A DNA stretch of 34,301 nucleotides from contig CAINLT010000489.1 of assembly GCA_903850505.1 (NCBI GenBank), positions 1 to 34,301 of the forward strand. The letters are read 5' to 3'. Each line of letters starts with the position of its first letter. Positions within the stretch are counted from its first letter, which is position 1. The DNA is from an uncultured Myxococcales bacterium (GTDB lineage: Bacteria > Myxococcota_A > UBA9042). The translations under genes and the position numbers were made by a program. Below are positions 1 through 7,971 of the stretch, piece by piece. The notes beneath the pieces are model-generated. The model ran no database searches, was not told the DNA's origin, and saw nothing but the letters and a program-made list of their open reading frames with translations.

Positions 1-173
1 ACTGCGATGCCGGCGCGTATTTTTCCGCGGAGGACGTGCGCTGCGCCGCGCCGGGCGGTCAGCCGATGTATCCGGGCGTCGCGTACCTCGTGTTGAGCGT
101 GCTGGGTGGCGTGCTGCGTGCGGCGGAGCTGTACCACTTCGACGCCGCGACCGGCGCATTCGTCGCGGAGTAG
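1..173 (+). CDS. C-terminal end of an unrecognised protein (5' end outside window)
   Basis: An open frame runs from the window edge to a TAG at 171-173, with codons in phase from base 3. The 56 visible residues begin CDAGAYFSAEDV and finish with FDAATGAFVAE. Codon use is GC-rich at third positions, like the neighbouring genes, which supports a real coding end. Two cysteines lie near the visible start and a short hydrophobic stretch (VAYLVLSVLGGVL) sits in the middle. I do not recognise the family, and the fragment is too short for a function. It ends about 80 bases before the next gene on the same strand. Confidence 0.55.
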   Translation, partial: CDAGAYFSAEDVRCAAPGGQPMYPGVAYLVLSVLGGVLRAAELYHFDAATGAFVAE

Positions 174-261
174 CCGCCGCATCGACCGCGCCAGCACTTT
201 ACACGGGTGTCACTTGCGGCATGCTTGAGGCCGCGCCGCCAGTGCCGGCGCCGTGCTGGCC

Positions 262-1950
262 ATGACGTTTCGCGACACACGCTACCAGCAATTGATCGCC
301 CGCCCGGGTCAGGCACCCGCCGACCCCGCCAATCCGTCCGAGCGCCTGCGCTTGGCGCGCGCGTTTGGCACCGCGCTGGATGCGCTCGTGCGCGCCCAGC
401 AACTGCAGCTTTCAGCCGTCGAAGGGCTGCTGGCGCGGGCGACCGACGCGGCCAAGGCCGTGACGGAACTTCCGCTGCACATCGAGGCGAGCGGCGTCAC
501 GCTGGACGGTGAAGTGGTGCTGGCGGCGACGCCCGATTCCGGTCGTTGGGTGCTGCAGGCCTGGTATGCCGGCCTGCGCGGTTTGACGACGCTGCCCGAC
601 ATTCGCGCTGAAGACGTTCGCGTGCTTGCGGCGGGTCTGGCACAAGCCGCGCCGGGCGCTGAGGCGGTGGACCGCCTTGCGTCTTGGCTGTGGTCGTCGC
701 CCACCGATGGCGTTCGTTTGGACCTGCGCACGTGCGCGGTGGAGCGCATTGAAGCGGTGACGGGCGACGCCAATGCCGGTCGCGCTGCGCTGCGGGCCGC
801 TTGGCTGGATGCGGCGGGCCGGGTACTGCAAGGCGCTGACCCGTTTGCCGCTCGCGCGGCTGAGACGTTTGCCCGCGAACGGGCATGGTGGGCGCGCGCG
901 ACATCAGGCGATCTGGCTTTGGGCGATGACGACGTGCTCGCGCTGCGCGCTGAAGCCGACAACGGCGCCGCGCTGTTGCGCATGGAAATGATGACGGCGA
1001 TGGCGGAAGCTGGCTGGCAGCCCGCCGTGCCGCCGCAGCTTGTTGCCCGCCAACTGACGCGGCTGGCCGGCAAGACGTATGACGCGGACCTGAACTCGCT
1101 CAGCGGTCTTCTCAGCGGCGATGAGGCGGACTATGGGCGCGTCTGCGTGGCTGAACTCCTGAATTTCCCCGTGGGTGAAGCGCTGGCGAAGGCCGCGCCG
1201 CTGCGCGCGGACATGAACGCCGACGATCTGGCGCGCTTGCAGGCGATCATCAACCGGCAGGCCGAGCCAACGGCGATAGGCCTCGTGCAAGGCCTGCTGG
1301 GGCGTTTGGCGGAAAACCCGGATGCGCTCTTGCCGGTGTTTGGCCAACTGGTGCGCACGCTGTCGATTGAGATTTTCCTGCGGCTGGCTTCGCCGACGAC
1401 TTTGCAGCCCGCGCTTCGGCCGCTGGTGGGGCGCGTCCTGCTGGCCGCGGCGCCGTCGCCGGACGAATGGACCAATCTCGGCGGCAACTTGCCAGTCAGC
1501 GCGTTCCTGGAAGTGCTGCGCGCGACGCCGGTCGACGCCCTCGAGCCGCTCCTCCCGGCGCTTGTGCTGTCGCTGGCCAAGGCGGACGCCCGCGAGCGCA
1601 CGCAGATGGTGATGTGGCTCACCGATCCAGCGCGCGTTGCGGCGGTGCCGCCGTCGATCCTGATGGCGCTGGCGGACGCGTTTGTCCAAAGTGGCGGCGC
1701 GCGCTGGGACCTGCGGACGATTCGGCTGGTGGCGGACAACGCGCTGCGCATCGGCTACGCGGCGGATTCGCTGATGGAGATGATGCGTTCGGCCAAAGTG
1801 CCCGCTGAGACGCGCGTGCAGCTGCTGGAGTCGCTGGCGCGCTCGCCGACGCACGCCGCGGAGGCGCTGAAGTGGCGTATGGGCGAGATGTTCGACGCGC
1901 CGGAGCTGCGCGACCGCCTTGTTGAATTGCGCAAGCGGAGGCAGGGATGA
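262..1950 (+). CDS. Hypothetical protein, all-helical repeat (HEAT-like) architecture
   Basis: A protein of about 562 residues that I do not recognise by family. No signal peptide or membrane segment is visible, so it is probably cytoplasmic. The C-terminal two thirds is rich in paired Leu/Ala helices with regularly spaced hydrophobic residues (for example LLPALVLSLAKADARER, then ILMALADAFVQ), as in HEAT or Armadillo-like solenoids. The very end is basic (ELRKRRQG). An ATG at 262 is preferred; a GTG three codons earlier (253) is in frame, and neither has a convincing Shine-Dalgarno. Its stop overlaps the start of the next gene in an ATGA arrangement, so the two are almost certainly co-translated. 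The helical-repeat assignment is pattern-based inference. Confidence 0.8.
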   Translation: MTFRDTRYQQLIARPGQAPADPANPSERLRLARAFGTALDALVRAQQLQLSAVEGLLARATDAAKAVTELPLHIEASGVTLDGEVVLAATPDSGRWVLQAWYAGLRGLTTLPDIRAEDVRVLAAGLAQAAPGAEAVDRLASWLWSSPTDGVRLDLRTCAVERIEAVTGDANAGRAALRAAWLDAAGRVLQGADPFAARAAETFARERAWWARATSGDLALGDDDVLALRAEADNGAALLRMEMMTAMAEAGWQPAVPPQLVARQLTRLAGKTYDADLNSLSGLLSGDEADYGRVCVAELLNFPVGEALAKAAPLRADMNADDLARLQAIINRQAEPTAIGLVQGLLGRLAENPDALLPVFGQLVRTLSIEIFLRLASPTTLQPALRPLVGRVLLAAAPSPDEWTNLGGNLPVSAFLEVLRATPVDALEPLLPALVLSLAKADARERTQMVMWLTDPARVAAVPPSILMALADAFVQSGGARWDLRTIRLVADNALRIGYAADSLMEMMRSAKVPAETRVQLLESLARSPTHAAEALKWRMGEMFDAPELRDRLVELRKRRQG

Positions 1951-3215
1951 CGGCCGGATCCGGGATTTTCCCGGCGGCCCTCGGGTCAGCCGATGCCGGC
2001 GCACAGGGCCAGTTCGCGCTTGCGCTGCTGGATGGCCTGTATGCGCTGATGCGCGCGGCCGTGGCGCACGGGGTCGATCACCCGTCGATGGCCAGCATGG
2101 CTGATGACGTGGCGGCGACGGCGGGTGGGATCGCGACGCCGTGTGGGCTGCAGTTCCTTGGCGCCTCGGCGTACTGCAACCGCGTGCTGCTGCCGGTGGA
2201 CATCGATCGCGTCGCTCAGGTGCTGCAAGTGGCCCGTGCGCTGGACGCGATGGGCGCGCAGGAGCTGATCTTTGACCAGCCGCTGACGGCGCAGACGCTG
2301 ATGCAGTTGACGCAGGCGTTCGTGCAACCGGCGGAGGGCGCGGCGGTGCGGCTGCCTGGCGTGCACTGGCGGGCGCTGACGGGGCCAGTTTGGGGCGATG
2401 GCAGCAAGCCGATTGACCGTGACGTGGCCGCGCGCGTGTGGTTGGCGCGGGCGGTGTCTGCGGCAGAGCGGCTGGATCGCGATGAATCGACGCCGTGGCC
2501 GTGGGCGATGAGCGCGGCGATCCTGCGGCGGCTGGAGCAAATCGTGCTGCTGGATCCGTCCGTGGCGTTGCGCGCGCTTGAATTGGCGCCGCAGCCGTGG
2601 CAGCCGGGGCGTCGCACGGTTGCGGTCGCGCTCCGGACCATGGTGACGCTCGCGTACATTGGCGCCAGTGTGGAGACGCAGCGGCTGGCGGGGCACACTG
2701 CGCTGCTGGCGGGGATGCACGGCTTTTCTGCCGAGCGGACGCGGGCTTTCGACATGGCGGCGCAGACGGCGCTCCTGCGCGCGAGCCAGGGGCCGGGCAT
2801 TGACGCCGTTGTTTCCGCGCGCCACCGGCTGCGCGTCGCGGGCATGCTGCAGGCGATGGCGCACCGCGCGGGGACGGGCAGCGAGTGGCCGGGGGCGCTC
2901 GGTGCCGTGCTCATTTGCTGGGATCTGGAGACGCGCCGCGGCGGTAGCAACAATGAGTTCCAGCGCACGACGATGGAAGCGCTTGCAGATGCCGACGTCG
3001 ATCCATTCGTGCTCGGCGGTCGCACCTGGCTGCGCGCGCTGGTCGCGGCGCTCGCCATCACGCCTCCGGGCGCGGTGGTGGTCGATGCTGCCAATCAGGT
3101 CGGTGCGGTGTTGGACGCGTCAGGTCGCTCCGGTGGCGGGCGGCCGATGCTCGTCAGTCAGGGGCAGATGATCCAGGGACAAGCGCCGCTCACGCCGCTG
3201 CTGCGGGATAGCTAG
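1947..3215 (+). CDS. Hypothetical protein resembling the N-terminal region of myxobacterial HD-domain proteins
   Basis: A 422-residue soluble protein. It starts at ATG 1947 inside the stop of the upstream gene, with GGAGG five bases before it, so it is translationally coupled. Residues of about 20-130 follow a layout I associate with a region preceding HD phosphohydrolase domains in myxobacteria: a helix with HGVDHPSM, a stretch LQFLGASAYCNRVLLPVD, then a helix, then GAQELIFDQPLTAQTLMQL. The rest is helical and contains HRLRVAGMLQAMAHRAG, but I see no intact HD pair or HD-GYP motif. If it derives from an HD protein, the catalytic site has been lost. No export signal is visible. It probably partners the helical-repeat protein encoded just upstream; the biological role is unknown. 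Confidence 0.78.
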   Translation: MTAGSGIFPAALGSADAGAQGQFALALLDGLYALMRAAVAHGVDHPSMASMADDVAATAGGIATPCGLQFLGASAYCNRVLLPVDIDRVAQVLQVARALDAMGAQELIFDQPLTAQTLMQLTQAFVQPAEGAAVRLPGVHWRALTGPVWGDGSKPIDRDVAARVWLARAVSAAERLDRDESTPWPWAMSAAILRRLEQIVLLDPSVALRALELAPQPWQPGRRTVAVALRTMVTLAYIGASVETQRLAGHTALLAGMHGFSAERTRAFDMAAQTALLRASQGPGIDAVVSARHRLRVAGMLQAMAHRAGTGSEWPGALGAVLICWDLETRRGGSNNEFQRTTMEALADADVDPFVLGGRTWLRALVAALAITPPGAVVVDAANQVGAVLDASGRSGGGRPMLVSQGQMIQGQAPLTPLLRDS

Positions 3216-3230
3216 CGCACGAATCAGCAA

Positions 3231-3250
3231 GCCGTCCGTTGCCCGACGGC
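3231..3250. terminator. Weak hairpin between convergent genes
   Basis: GCCGTC (3231-3236) and GACGGC (3245-3250) form a six-pair stem around an eight-base loop. It lies in the 57-base gap between two converging genes. There is no T-run on either side, so intrinsic termination is uncertain. Confidence 0.3.
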
Positions 3251-3272
3251 AGATCCGCTGCGCACGCCGCCA

Positions 3273-4946
3273 CTACGGGCAGGTCGTGCCCGCGGTCTTG
3301 CACTCGTTGACGCAAGCAGAGTCCCACGTGTTGCTGCAGCAGAACGAGTCCGACGCGCACACGGTCGACTCGCACGAGCAACCGCCGCAGCCGGGCGAGC
3401 CGGTCTTGGCGGTACAGCCCGGGTCCAACGTCGTGGCGGGGCAGTCCGCGGGGCACGTCGCCGTGGTCTCGCCGGTCTCGCACGTGCCGTTGCCGCAGGT
3501 CGCGGCGGTGCTGTTGCAGCCGGCGTTGGTGTAGCACGTGCTGTATGTCGTCATCAGCGTCTTGGCGGCCGCTGAAGCGTTGGTGTAGCAAGCTTGGGCG
3601 CACGTTGTGTTGCCCGCGGCGCACCCGGCAAGGCACGTCAGCGCGGACGAACAGGCGGCGTTGCCCGCGCACGCGAGCCACTGCGATTGGCAGTTGGCGA
3701 GCATGCACTGGGTCGACGGGTCGCAGTCCTGCGGGCACGTCTTGGCGGTCTCGCTGGGCGCGTTGCAGAAGGCGTCGCCGCAGCCGCTCGGCGGGCAGTC
3801 CAGCGGGCAAGACGTGCTGGTTTCGCCCGACGAGCAGGTCAAATCGCCGCAAACCTTGGTCGTCGCGGGGCAGTCGCTCGGGCAGCTCGTCGAGGTCTCG
3901 CCGGATTCGCAGGTGCCGTTGCCGCAGACCGGGCCGCCCGCGACGCACTTGAACGACGTGTTGCACACCTGGTTGCCGCTGCACACGCCGCACGAGCCGT
4001 TGCACGCGTCGACCATACCGCACTTGTAGCCCTTGGACGTGCAGCATGAGGCCGTCGAGCAGTCCGTCAGGCACGTGATCGGCGTTTCGCCCGCGTCGCA
4101 CTTGCCGTTGCCGCAGAGATCGGTCACGGGGCAATCCTGCGCGCAGTTTGTGGAGTTCTCACCGGATTCGCAGGTGCCGTTGCCGCACACCGGGCCGGTC
4201 TGGCAGTCCTGCGGGCACGTATTGGCCTCGCTGCCGGTGCACTTGCCGTCGCCGCAGACAGCGGAGCCGGTGCACGTGGCTTGGGCGCACTGCAGGAGCG
4301 AGAGGGACGTGCTGTCGCCGGACTTCTGGCATGTGGTTGCGCACGTGATGGCGTCCGCGGTGCAGCTGCTAAAGCAGGAGAGGACGGCCATGCAGGACGT
4401 GTCGATCTGGCAGGAAGCCCACTGGTCGCCGCAGCTCGTTTGGGCGCACTTCAGCAATTCCGTGATGTTGCCGATCGTGTCGCCGCCGCCTGTGGTGTCG
4501 CCGGGTGTCGTGTCGCCCGTCGTGGTGCCGTCGGGCTTCGTCGTGGTATCGCCGGTCGTCGTGCCGTCCGCATTGCTCGTACCGTCGCCGCTCGTCGTGT
4601 CAGGCGTCGGCGTCACGACCGTGGCCTTGCACTCCGTCGTGCGCGCGGGCTGTCCGGCGACCGTGATCTTCTCCTGGCAAACCATGCCCTGGGCGCAGTT
4701 CTCGATGAGCGTCCACTTGCCGCCGGTACATTTCTCGCGCGAAGTCACGCCGTTGAACGAGTAGCAGCCTTCGCCGTAGGACTCGTTGCAGGCGCTGTCG
4801 ACCTTGCCGCCGACTGTGCCCGCGCCGCCGCCGCCGCCGCCCGCCGTTGCGCCGCAGGATGCAAGGCCGACGAGGAGCGCGCTGGTGATGATCGCGGAGC
4901 GGGCGAAGGAAACCGAGGCGGGAAGGGTCGAGAGGCGCGTGAGCAT
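3273..4946 (-). CDS. Large cysteine-rich modular lipoprotein with CGNGxCxxGE repeats
   Basis: A 557-residue exported lipoprotein. A signal peptide ends in a lipobox LASC with Cys31. It is followed by a Gly run, a small Cys domain (about 50-107) and a Thr/Asp/Gly linker (about 111-160). Two copies of a Cys-rich helical module lie near 165-225 and 414-477. Seven copies of a short repeat, roughly CGNGxCxxGE-xxxxCPxDC, lie near 231-249, 254-273, 278-296, 341-359, 366-384, 389-408 and 484-502. The C-terminal module holds CGGCSCES and CCSNTWDSACVNEC. The ATG at 4946 is chosen because GGAG precedes it by seven bases; a GTG at 4970 is less likely. Such proteins are typical of Myxococcota surfaces, where disulfides or metal binding stabilise small repeats. 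Function is unknown; cell-surface adhesion or scaffolding is a guess. Confidence 0.85.
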   Translation of the reverse strand: MLTRLSTLPASVSFARSAIITSALLVGLASCGATAGGGGGGAGTVGGKVDSACNESYGEGCYSFNGVTSREKCTGGKWTLIENCAQGMVCQEKITVAGQPARTTECKATVVTPTPDTTSGDGTSNADGTTTGDTTTKPDGTTTGDTTPGDTTGGGDTIGNITELLKCAQTSCGDQWASCQIDTSCMAVLSCFSSCTADAITCATTCQKSGDSTSLSLLQCAQATCTGSAVCGDGKCTGSEANTCPQDCQTGPVCGNGTCESGENSTNCAQDCPVTDLCGNGKCDAGETPITCLTDCSTASCCTSKGYKCGMVDACNGSCGVCSGNQVCNTSFKCVAGGPVCGNGTCESGETSTSCPSDCPATTKVCGDLTCSSGETSTSCPLDCPPSGCGDAFCNAPSETAKTCPQDCDPSTQCMLANCQSQWLACAGNAACSSALTCLAGCAAGNTTCAQACYTNASAAAKTLMTTYSTCYTNAGCNSTAATCGNGTCETGETTATCPADCPATTLDPGCTAKTGSPGCGGCSCESTVCASDSFCCSNTWDSACVNECKTAGTTCP

Positions 4947-4996
4947 ACGGATTCTCCAAGTGGGAAACACAACCGCCGATGGCGATTTGCCGACGT

Positions 4997-5025
4997 AGGC
5001 TATCGTCTTTCTAGGCGGTTTTCAA
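4997..5025 (-). promoter_or_regulatory. Candidate sigma-70-type promoter for the Cys-rich lipoprotein
   Basis: On the minus strand, TTGAAA (bases 5025-5020) is followed after 17 bases by TAGCCT (5002-4997). The -35 box is a good match and the -10 is mediocre. It lies about 50 bases upstream of the chosen ATG at 4946, in the 187-base divergent gap. Confidence 0.35.
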
Positions 5026-5133
5026 GCAAAAGAGCTTCCGGTTGTCCAAGCGCGCACCGCACGACGGGGTTGCAATCGCGCGGCGGCAGTCGCACAGTTC
5101 AGGCGTCGGCGTCGTGCTGGCGCGCTTGGCGGC

Positions 5134-5985
5134 ATGCTGCGTATCTTGGCGATCGTCATCCTGTTCGCGGCGCAATCGGCGCAGGCAGACGACGCGCCGC
5201 CCGCGGCCCCGGACACGCACGTTGGCGTTGAACCTCGCCACCTCGACAGCGCACTGGCCGCAGGGCCGTTGCCGCTCCGCGATCCGGCGCGCGAAGTTGC
5301 GCTGCAGGCCATTGAAAACCACCTGGCGTGCACGTGCTATGAAGCCGGCGATTTCCGCCTCGACTTGAACAAAGGTGCGCGCGCGGTTGACTGCCCATGT
5401 CCGTTTGCCGCGCAGATGCGCCAGGACCTGGAGCGCAGTCTTGCCGACGTGCCAACCGCGCAGTTGGCCGACAAGCGCATCGTGGCGGAGCACGTGGAGG
5501 GCAAGTTCGTGCCCTTGCAGCCCGAGTACGAGCGGGTCCTCCGCTATCCGCGCGACCGCATGGACTGGTTCATGAAGAACGTCCGCTGCGTCTGCGATGG
5601 CTGCAAGCCCACGATTTTCTTTTCAAAATGCGGTCTTTCGTGTTCGCCCGCGATCATCTACAAGCTGCGCGCCAAGGTGTTCCTCGCGATGGGCTTCAGC
5701 ACGGACGAACTGCTCGACTACTACCTCGCGGACGTCAACGCACAACGCCCGCCGCGCGAGCAGATCAACCGCGACTATCTGCTCCCGGGCAAGCAGCGCG
5801 AGAAGGGCTGGCTGGTCCCGGCGTTGGCGATTGGCGGCGCGGCGCTGCTGTTGGCGTGGGTGCTGCGGCGGTGGTCCCGGCGACCGCCGACGACGCCTGA
5901 TCCCAAGGATGAGACGCCGGTGGCTGTGTCAGACGCGGCCAAGCGCAAGGTGGCGGCGGCGCTGGACGACGATCCGGAATGGTAG
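5134..5985 (+). CDS. CcmH-like cysteine-rich membrane protein
   Basis: A 283-residue protein with a signal peptide (about 1-18), a periplasmic region and one membrane helix (about 227-246) before a hydrophilic tail. The second half resembles the CcmH/NrfF redox domain of cytochrome c maturation: a Cys cluster at the start of the fold (VRCVCDGC, Cys152/154/157), two more cysteines (166 and 170), a helix ending in GFSTDELLDYYLAD, then KGWLVPALAIGG before the membrane helix. The first half carries a related pattern, LACTC (Cys66/68) and CPCPFAAQMRQDLE (Cys87/89), so the protein may contain two CcmH-like units. Canonical CcmH has LRCxxCQN and is shorter. A role in thiol transfer to apocytochromes or another periplasmic target is inference. 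Sixteen bases separate it from the next gene, so they probably share a transcript. Confidence 0.7.
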   Translation: MLRILAIVILFAAQSAQADDAPPAAPDTHVGVEPRHLDSALAAGPLPLRDPAREVALQAIENHLACTCYEAGDFRLDLNKGARAVDCPCPFAAQMRQDLERSLADVPTAQLADKRIVAEHVEGKFVPLQPEYERVLRYPRDRMDWFMKNVRCVCDGCKPTIFFSKCGLSCSPAIIYKLRAKVFLAMGFSTDELLDYYLADVNAQRPPREQINRDYLLPGKQREKGWLVPALAIGGAALLLAWVLRRWSRRPPTTPDPKDETPVAVSDAAKRKVAAALDDDPEW

Positions 5986-6001
5986 TCAAGGAGTTGAAGC
6001 G

Positions 6002-6379
6002 ATGAGCGTGCAAGTTTTTCACTACGCGGGCTGCAGCACGTGCAAGAAGGCGCTGGGCTGGCTGCGCAGCGAGGGCGTGGCCTTTGACGCCGTCGATCTC
6101 GTCGAAACACCGCCGTCCACCGCGCAATTGGCCGAGATCCTGGCGCTGTCAGGCGCGGAAGTCCGCAAGCTGTTCAACGTCACGGGGCTCGTCTACCGCG
6201 GCGAAGGTTGGGCGCAGAAGTCCGCGGGCATGAGCGACGCGGCAATCCTCGCGGCGTTGGCTGGCAACGGCCGGCTGATCAAGCGGCCGTTGCTCGTCGT
6301 CAAAGGCGCTGGCGGCAAGGCCAAAGCCTGCATCGGCTTTCGCGAGCCGGAATGGCGCACCGCGCTGGAGGTCCGATGA
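6002..6379 (+). CDS. ArsC/Spx/YffB-family thioredoxin-fold protein
   Basis: A 125-residue cytoplasmic protein of the arsenate reductase superfamily. Visible family marks are an N-terminal CxxC (YAGCSTCKKAL, Cys11 and Cys14), the conserved block LFNVTGLVYR (about 57-66) and NGRLIKRPLLVV (about 89-100), whose Arg95-Pro96 is the cis-proline region of the family. The length matches Spx/YffB (115-130 residues). ATG 6002 is preceded by AAGGAG. The CxxC resembles Spx and YffB more than classical ArsC, and no arsenic-resistance genes lie nearby, so arsenate reduction should not be assumed. The gene sits between the CcmH-like gene and an alpha/beta hydrolase whose start overlaps its stop by four bases. 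Confidence 0.88.
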   Translation: MSVQVFHYAGCSTCKKALGWLRSEGVAFDAVDLVETPPSTAQLAEILALSGAEVRKLFNVTGLVYRGEGWAQKSAGMSDAAILAALAGNGRLIKRPLLVVKGAGGKAKACIGFREPEWRTALEVR

Positions 6380-7368
6380 GTACGATGACGGAACGCCTGA
6401 ATCCGACCCGGCTGCGCAAACGCGCGGGTTCGCTCCTTGTGGACGGCTTTTTCAACGGCCTGGCGCGCGCGGGCAAGCTGCATCCGCTGGCGCATCCGTC
6501 GCGGCATGGTCTGGAAGTCATTGAAAACGTGGCGTACAAAAACAGCGGCGACCGCGCGCACCTGCTGGATATTTGGCGGCCCGTGCAGCGCGCCCGCATC
6601 GGTCGGGCCATGCCGACGGTGCTCTACATCCACGGCGGCGGCTTCCGCATCCTGTCCAAGAACACGCACTGGCTGATGGCGCTGAGCTTCGCCCGGCGCG
6701 GCTGGCAGGTCGTCTCGATCAACTATCGCCTCGCGCCACAGCATCACTTTCCGGCGGCGATTGAGGACGCGTGTGACGCGTTCGTCTGGCTGGTCCAGCA
6801 CGCCGCGGACTATCAGATCGACCTGAATCACCTGGTTTTTGCCGGCGAGTCGGCGGGCGCCAACCTGGTGACGGCGCTGACGGTCGCGACGAGTTGGCGG
6901 CGGCCGGAGCCGTTCGCCCAGCGGGCTTTTGATACCGGCGTGACGGCGCGCGCGGTCCTGCCGGCGTGCGGAATTCTGCAGGTCAGCGACGTCCATCGCG
7001 TTCGCCGGCGCAAGCCGCAGATGGCCAAATTCATTGAGGATCGCCTGACGGAAGTGTCCACCGCCTACCTTGGGCCGGATCAGCACGACGACTTGACGCT
7101 CGCGGATCCGCTGGTGCTGCTGGAAACGTCGGACGCGCCGGAGCGCACGTTGCCGCCGTTTTTTGCCGGCGTTGGGACCGCGGATCCGCTGCTGGACGAC
7201 ACGCGGCGGCTGAAGGCGGCGCTGGACGCCCGCGGCGTGACGTGCGAGGCGCGTTACTACCCCAAGGAAATTCACGCATTTCATGCGTTCGTGATGCGCG
7301 CGCAGGCCAAGCAGTATTGGACCGATCAGTTCGCGTTCATCGATCGCCTCGGCTTGGCGCCCGAATAG
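6376..7368 (+). CDS. Alpha/beta hydrolase, hormone-sensitive-lipase-like esterase
   Basis: A 330-residue predicted carboxylesterase. The oxyanion-hole motif HGGGF is at residues 86-90, the nucleophile elbow GESAGAN at 157-163 (Ser159), the likely acid is Asp270 in GTADPLLDD, and the base is His300 or His303 in EIHAFHAF. This order and spacing is that of the HSL family (lipase family IV). No signal peptide is visible, so it is probably cytoplasmic. The N-terminal 60 residues form a helical cap-like region. The ATG overlaps the preceding stop as ATGA, so it is coupled to the ArsC-like gene. Substrate is unknown; short or medium acyl esters are typical for the family. Confidence 0.9.
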   Translation: MSTMTERLNPTRLRKRAGSLLVDGFFNGLARAGKLHPLAHPSRHGLEVIENVAYKNSGDRAHLLDIWRPVQRARIGRAMPTVLYIHGGGFRILSKNTHWLMALSFARRGWQVVSINYRLAPQHHFPAAIEDACDAFVWLVQHAADYQIDLNHLVFAGESAGANLVTALTVATSWRRPEPFAQRAFDTGVTARAVLPACGILQVSDVHRVRRRKPQMAKFIEDRLTEVSTAYLGPDQHDDLTLADPLVLLETSDAPERTLPPFFAGVGTADPLLDDTRRLKAALDARGVTCEARYYPKEIHAFHAFVMRAQAKQYWTDQFAFIDRLGLAPE

Positions 7369-7371
7369 CCG

Positions 7372-7881
7372 TCACGCTGCTTCAGGAATCTCGATCTGCC
7401 AGGTCGCCCAGACCGTCGCGACCTTGTCGCCCGCCGCGTCAAACAGGTTGCCTTCCACGGTCATCTCGTGCTTCCCCGCGTGCATCGGAATCTCGACGTC
7501 GCACCGCGCCGTAATCGTGCCGCGCGACTTCTTGAAGTACTGGATCCGCAGTTCCGTGACGATGCCGCGGGCGTAGCCGTCCAGCTTGTGGAACGCCGCG
7601 AGCCCCGTGCACAGTTCGCCGAGGTTCATGAGCGCAATGGCGTGGATGCAGTTCAGGTGATTGCGCACCGCCCGGCGATCGCGCAGGGTCAGCACGGCAT
7701 GGCCGTCCGCGAGCTCCTGCACTTCTGCGCCCATCGCGCCGGAGTAGGGCACTTTGACGGCGATGAACTTGGAAAATGCCAGCTTGCCGAGCGGATAGCG
7801 CGACAACAGGGCCCAGCTCTGCGCGAGGGTCATCTTCTGGGCAGTCTGGACGAGCTGCGCGAGCGGCGATTGGCGGGCCAT
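7372..7881 (-). CDS. DUF4442-like hotdog-fold protein (possible thioesterase)
   Basis: A 169-residue cytoplasmic protein. The layout fits the DUF4442 branch of the hotdog/thioesterase superfamily: an N-terminal helix with SPLAQLVQ, then PYSGAMGAEVQELADGHAVLTL, then RRAVRNHLNCIHAIALMNLGE (the buried hotdog helix, where acyl-CoA thioesterases carry the catalytic region), then a beta half ending VATVWATWQIEIP. ATG 7881 is chosen because GGAG precedes it by six bases; the same frame stays open far upstream without meaning. It lies tail to tail with the hydrolase (three-base gap) and head to head with the molybdoenzyme gene. Acyl-CoA or acyl-ACP hydrolysis is a family-level guess. Confidence 0.82.
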   Translation of the reverse strand: MARQSPLAQLVQTAQKMTLAQSWALLSRYPLGKLAFSKFIAVKVPYSGAMGAEVQELADGHAVLTLRDRRAVRNHLNCIHAIALMNLGELCTGLAAFHKLDGYARGIVTELRIQYFKKSRGTITARCDVEIPMHAGKHEMTVEGNLFDAAGDKVATVWATWQIEIPEAA

Positions 7882-7971
7882 GCGATTCTCCGACCGGAGG
7901 TCCCGGCTCGACGGCGGCGAGTTTGGACGCCAGAATGGCAGCGCGCAAGCCATGTGCGCGAAGGGAACGCG

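Noticed and set aside
6002..6379. Arsenate reductase of an arsenic-resistance operon
   Set aside because: The CxxC and neighbours fit the wider Spx/YffB group; no arsR, arsB or acr3 gene is nearby.
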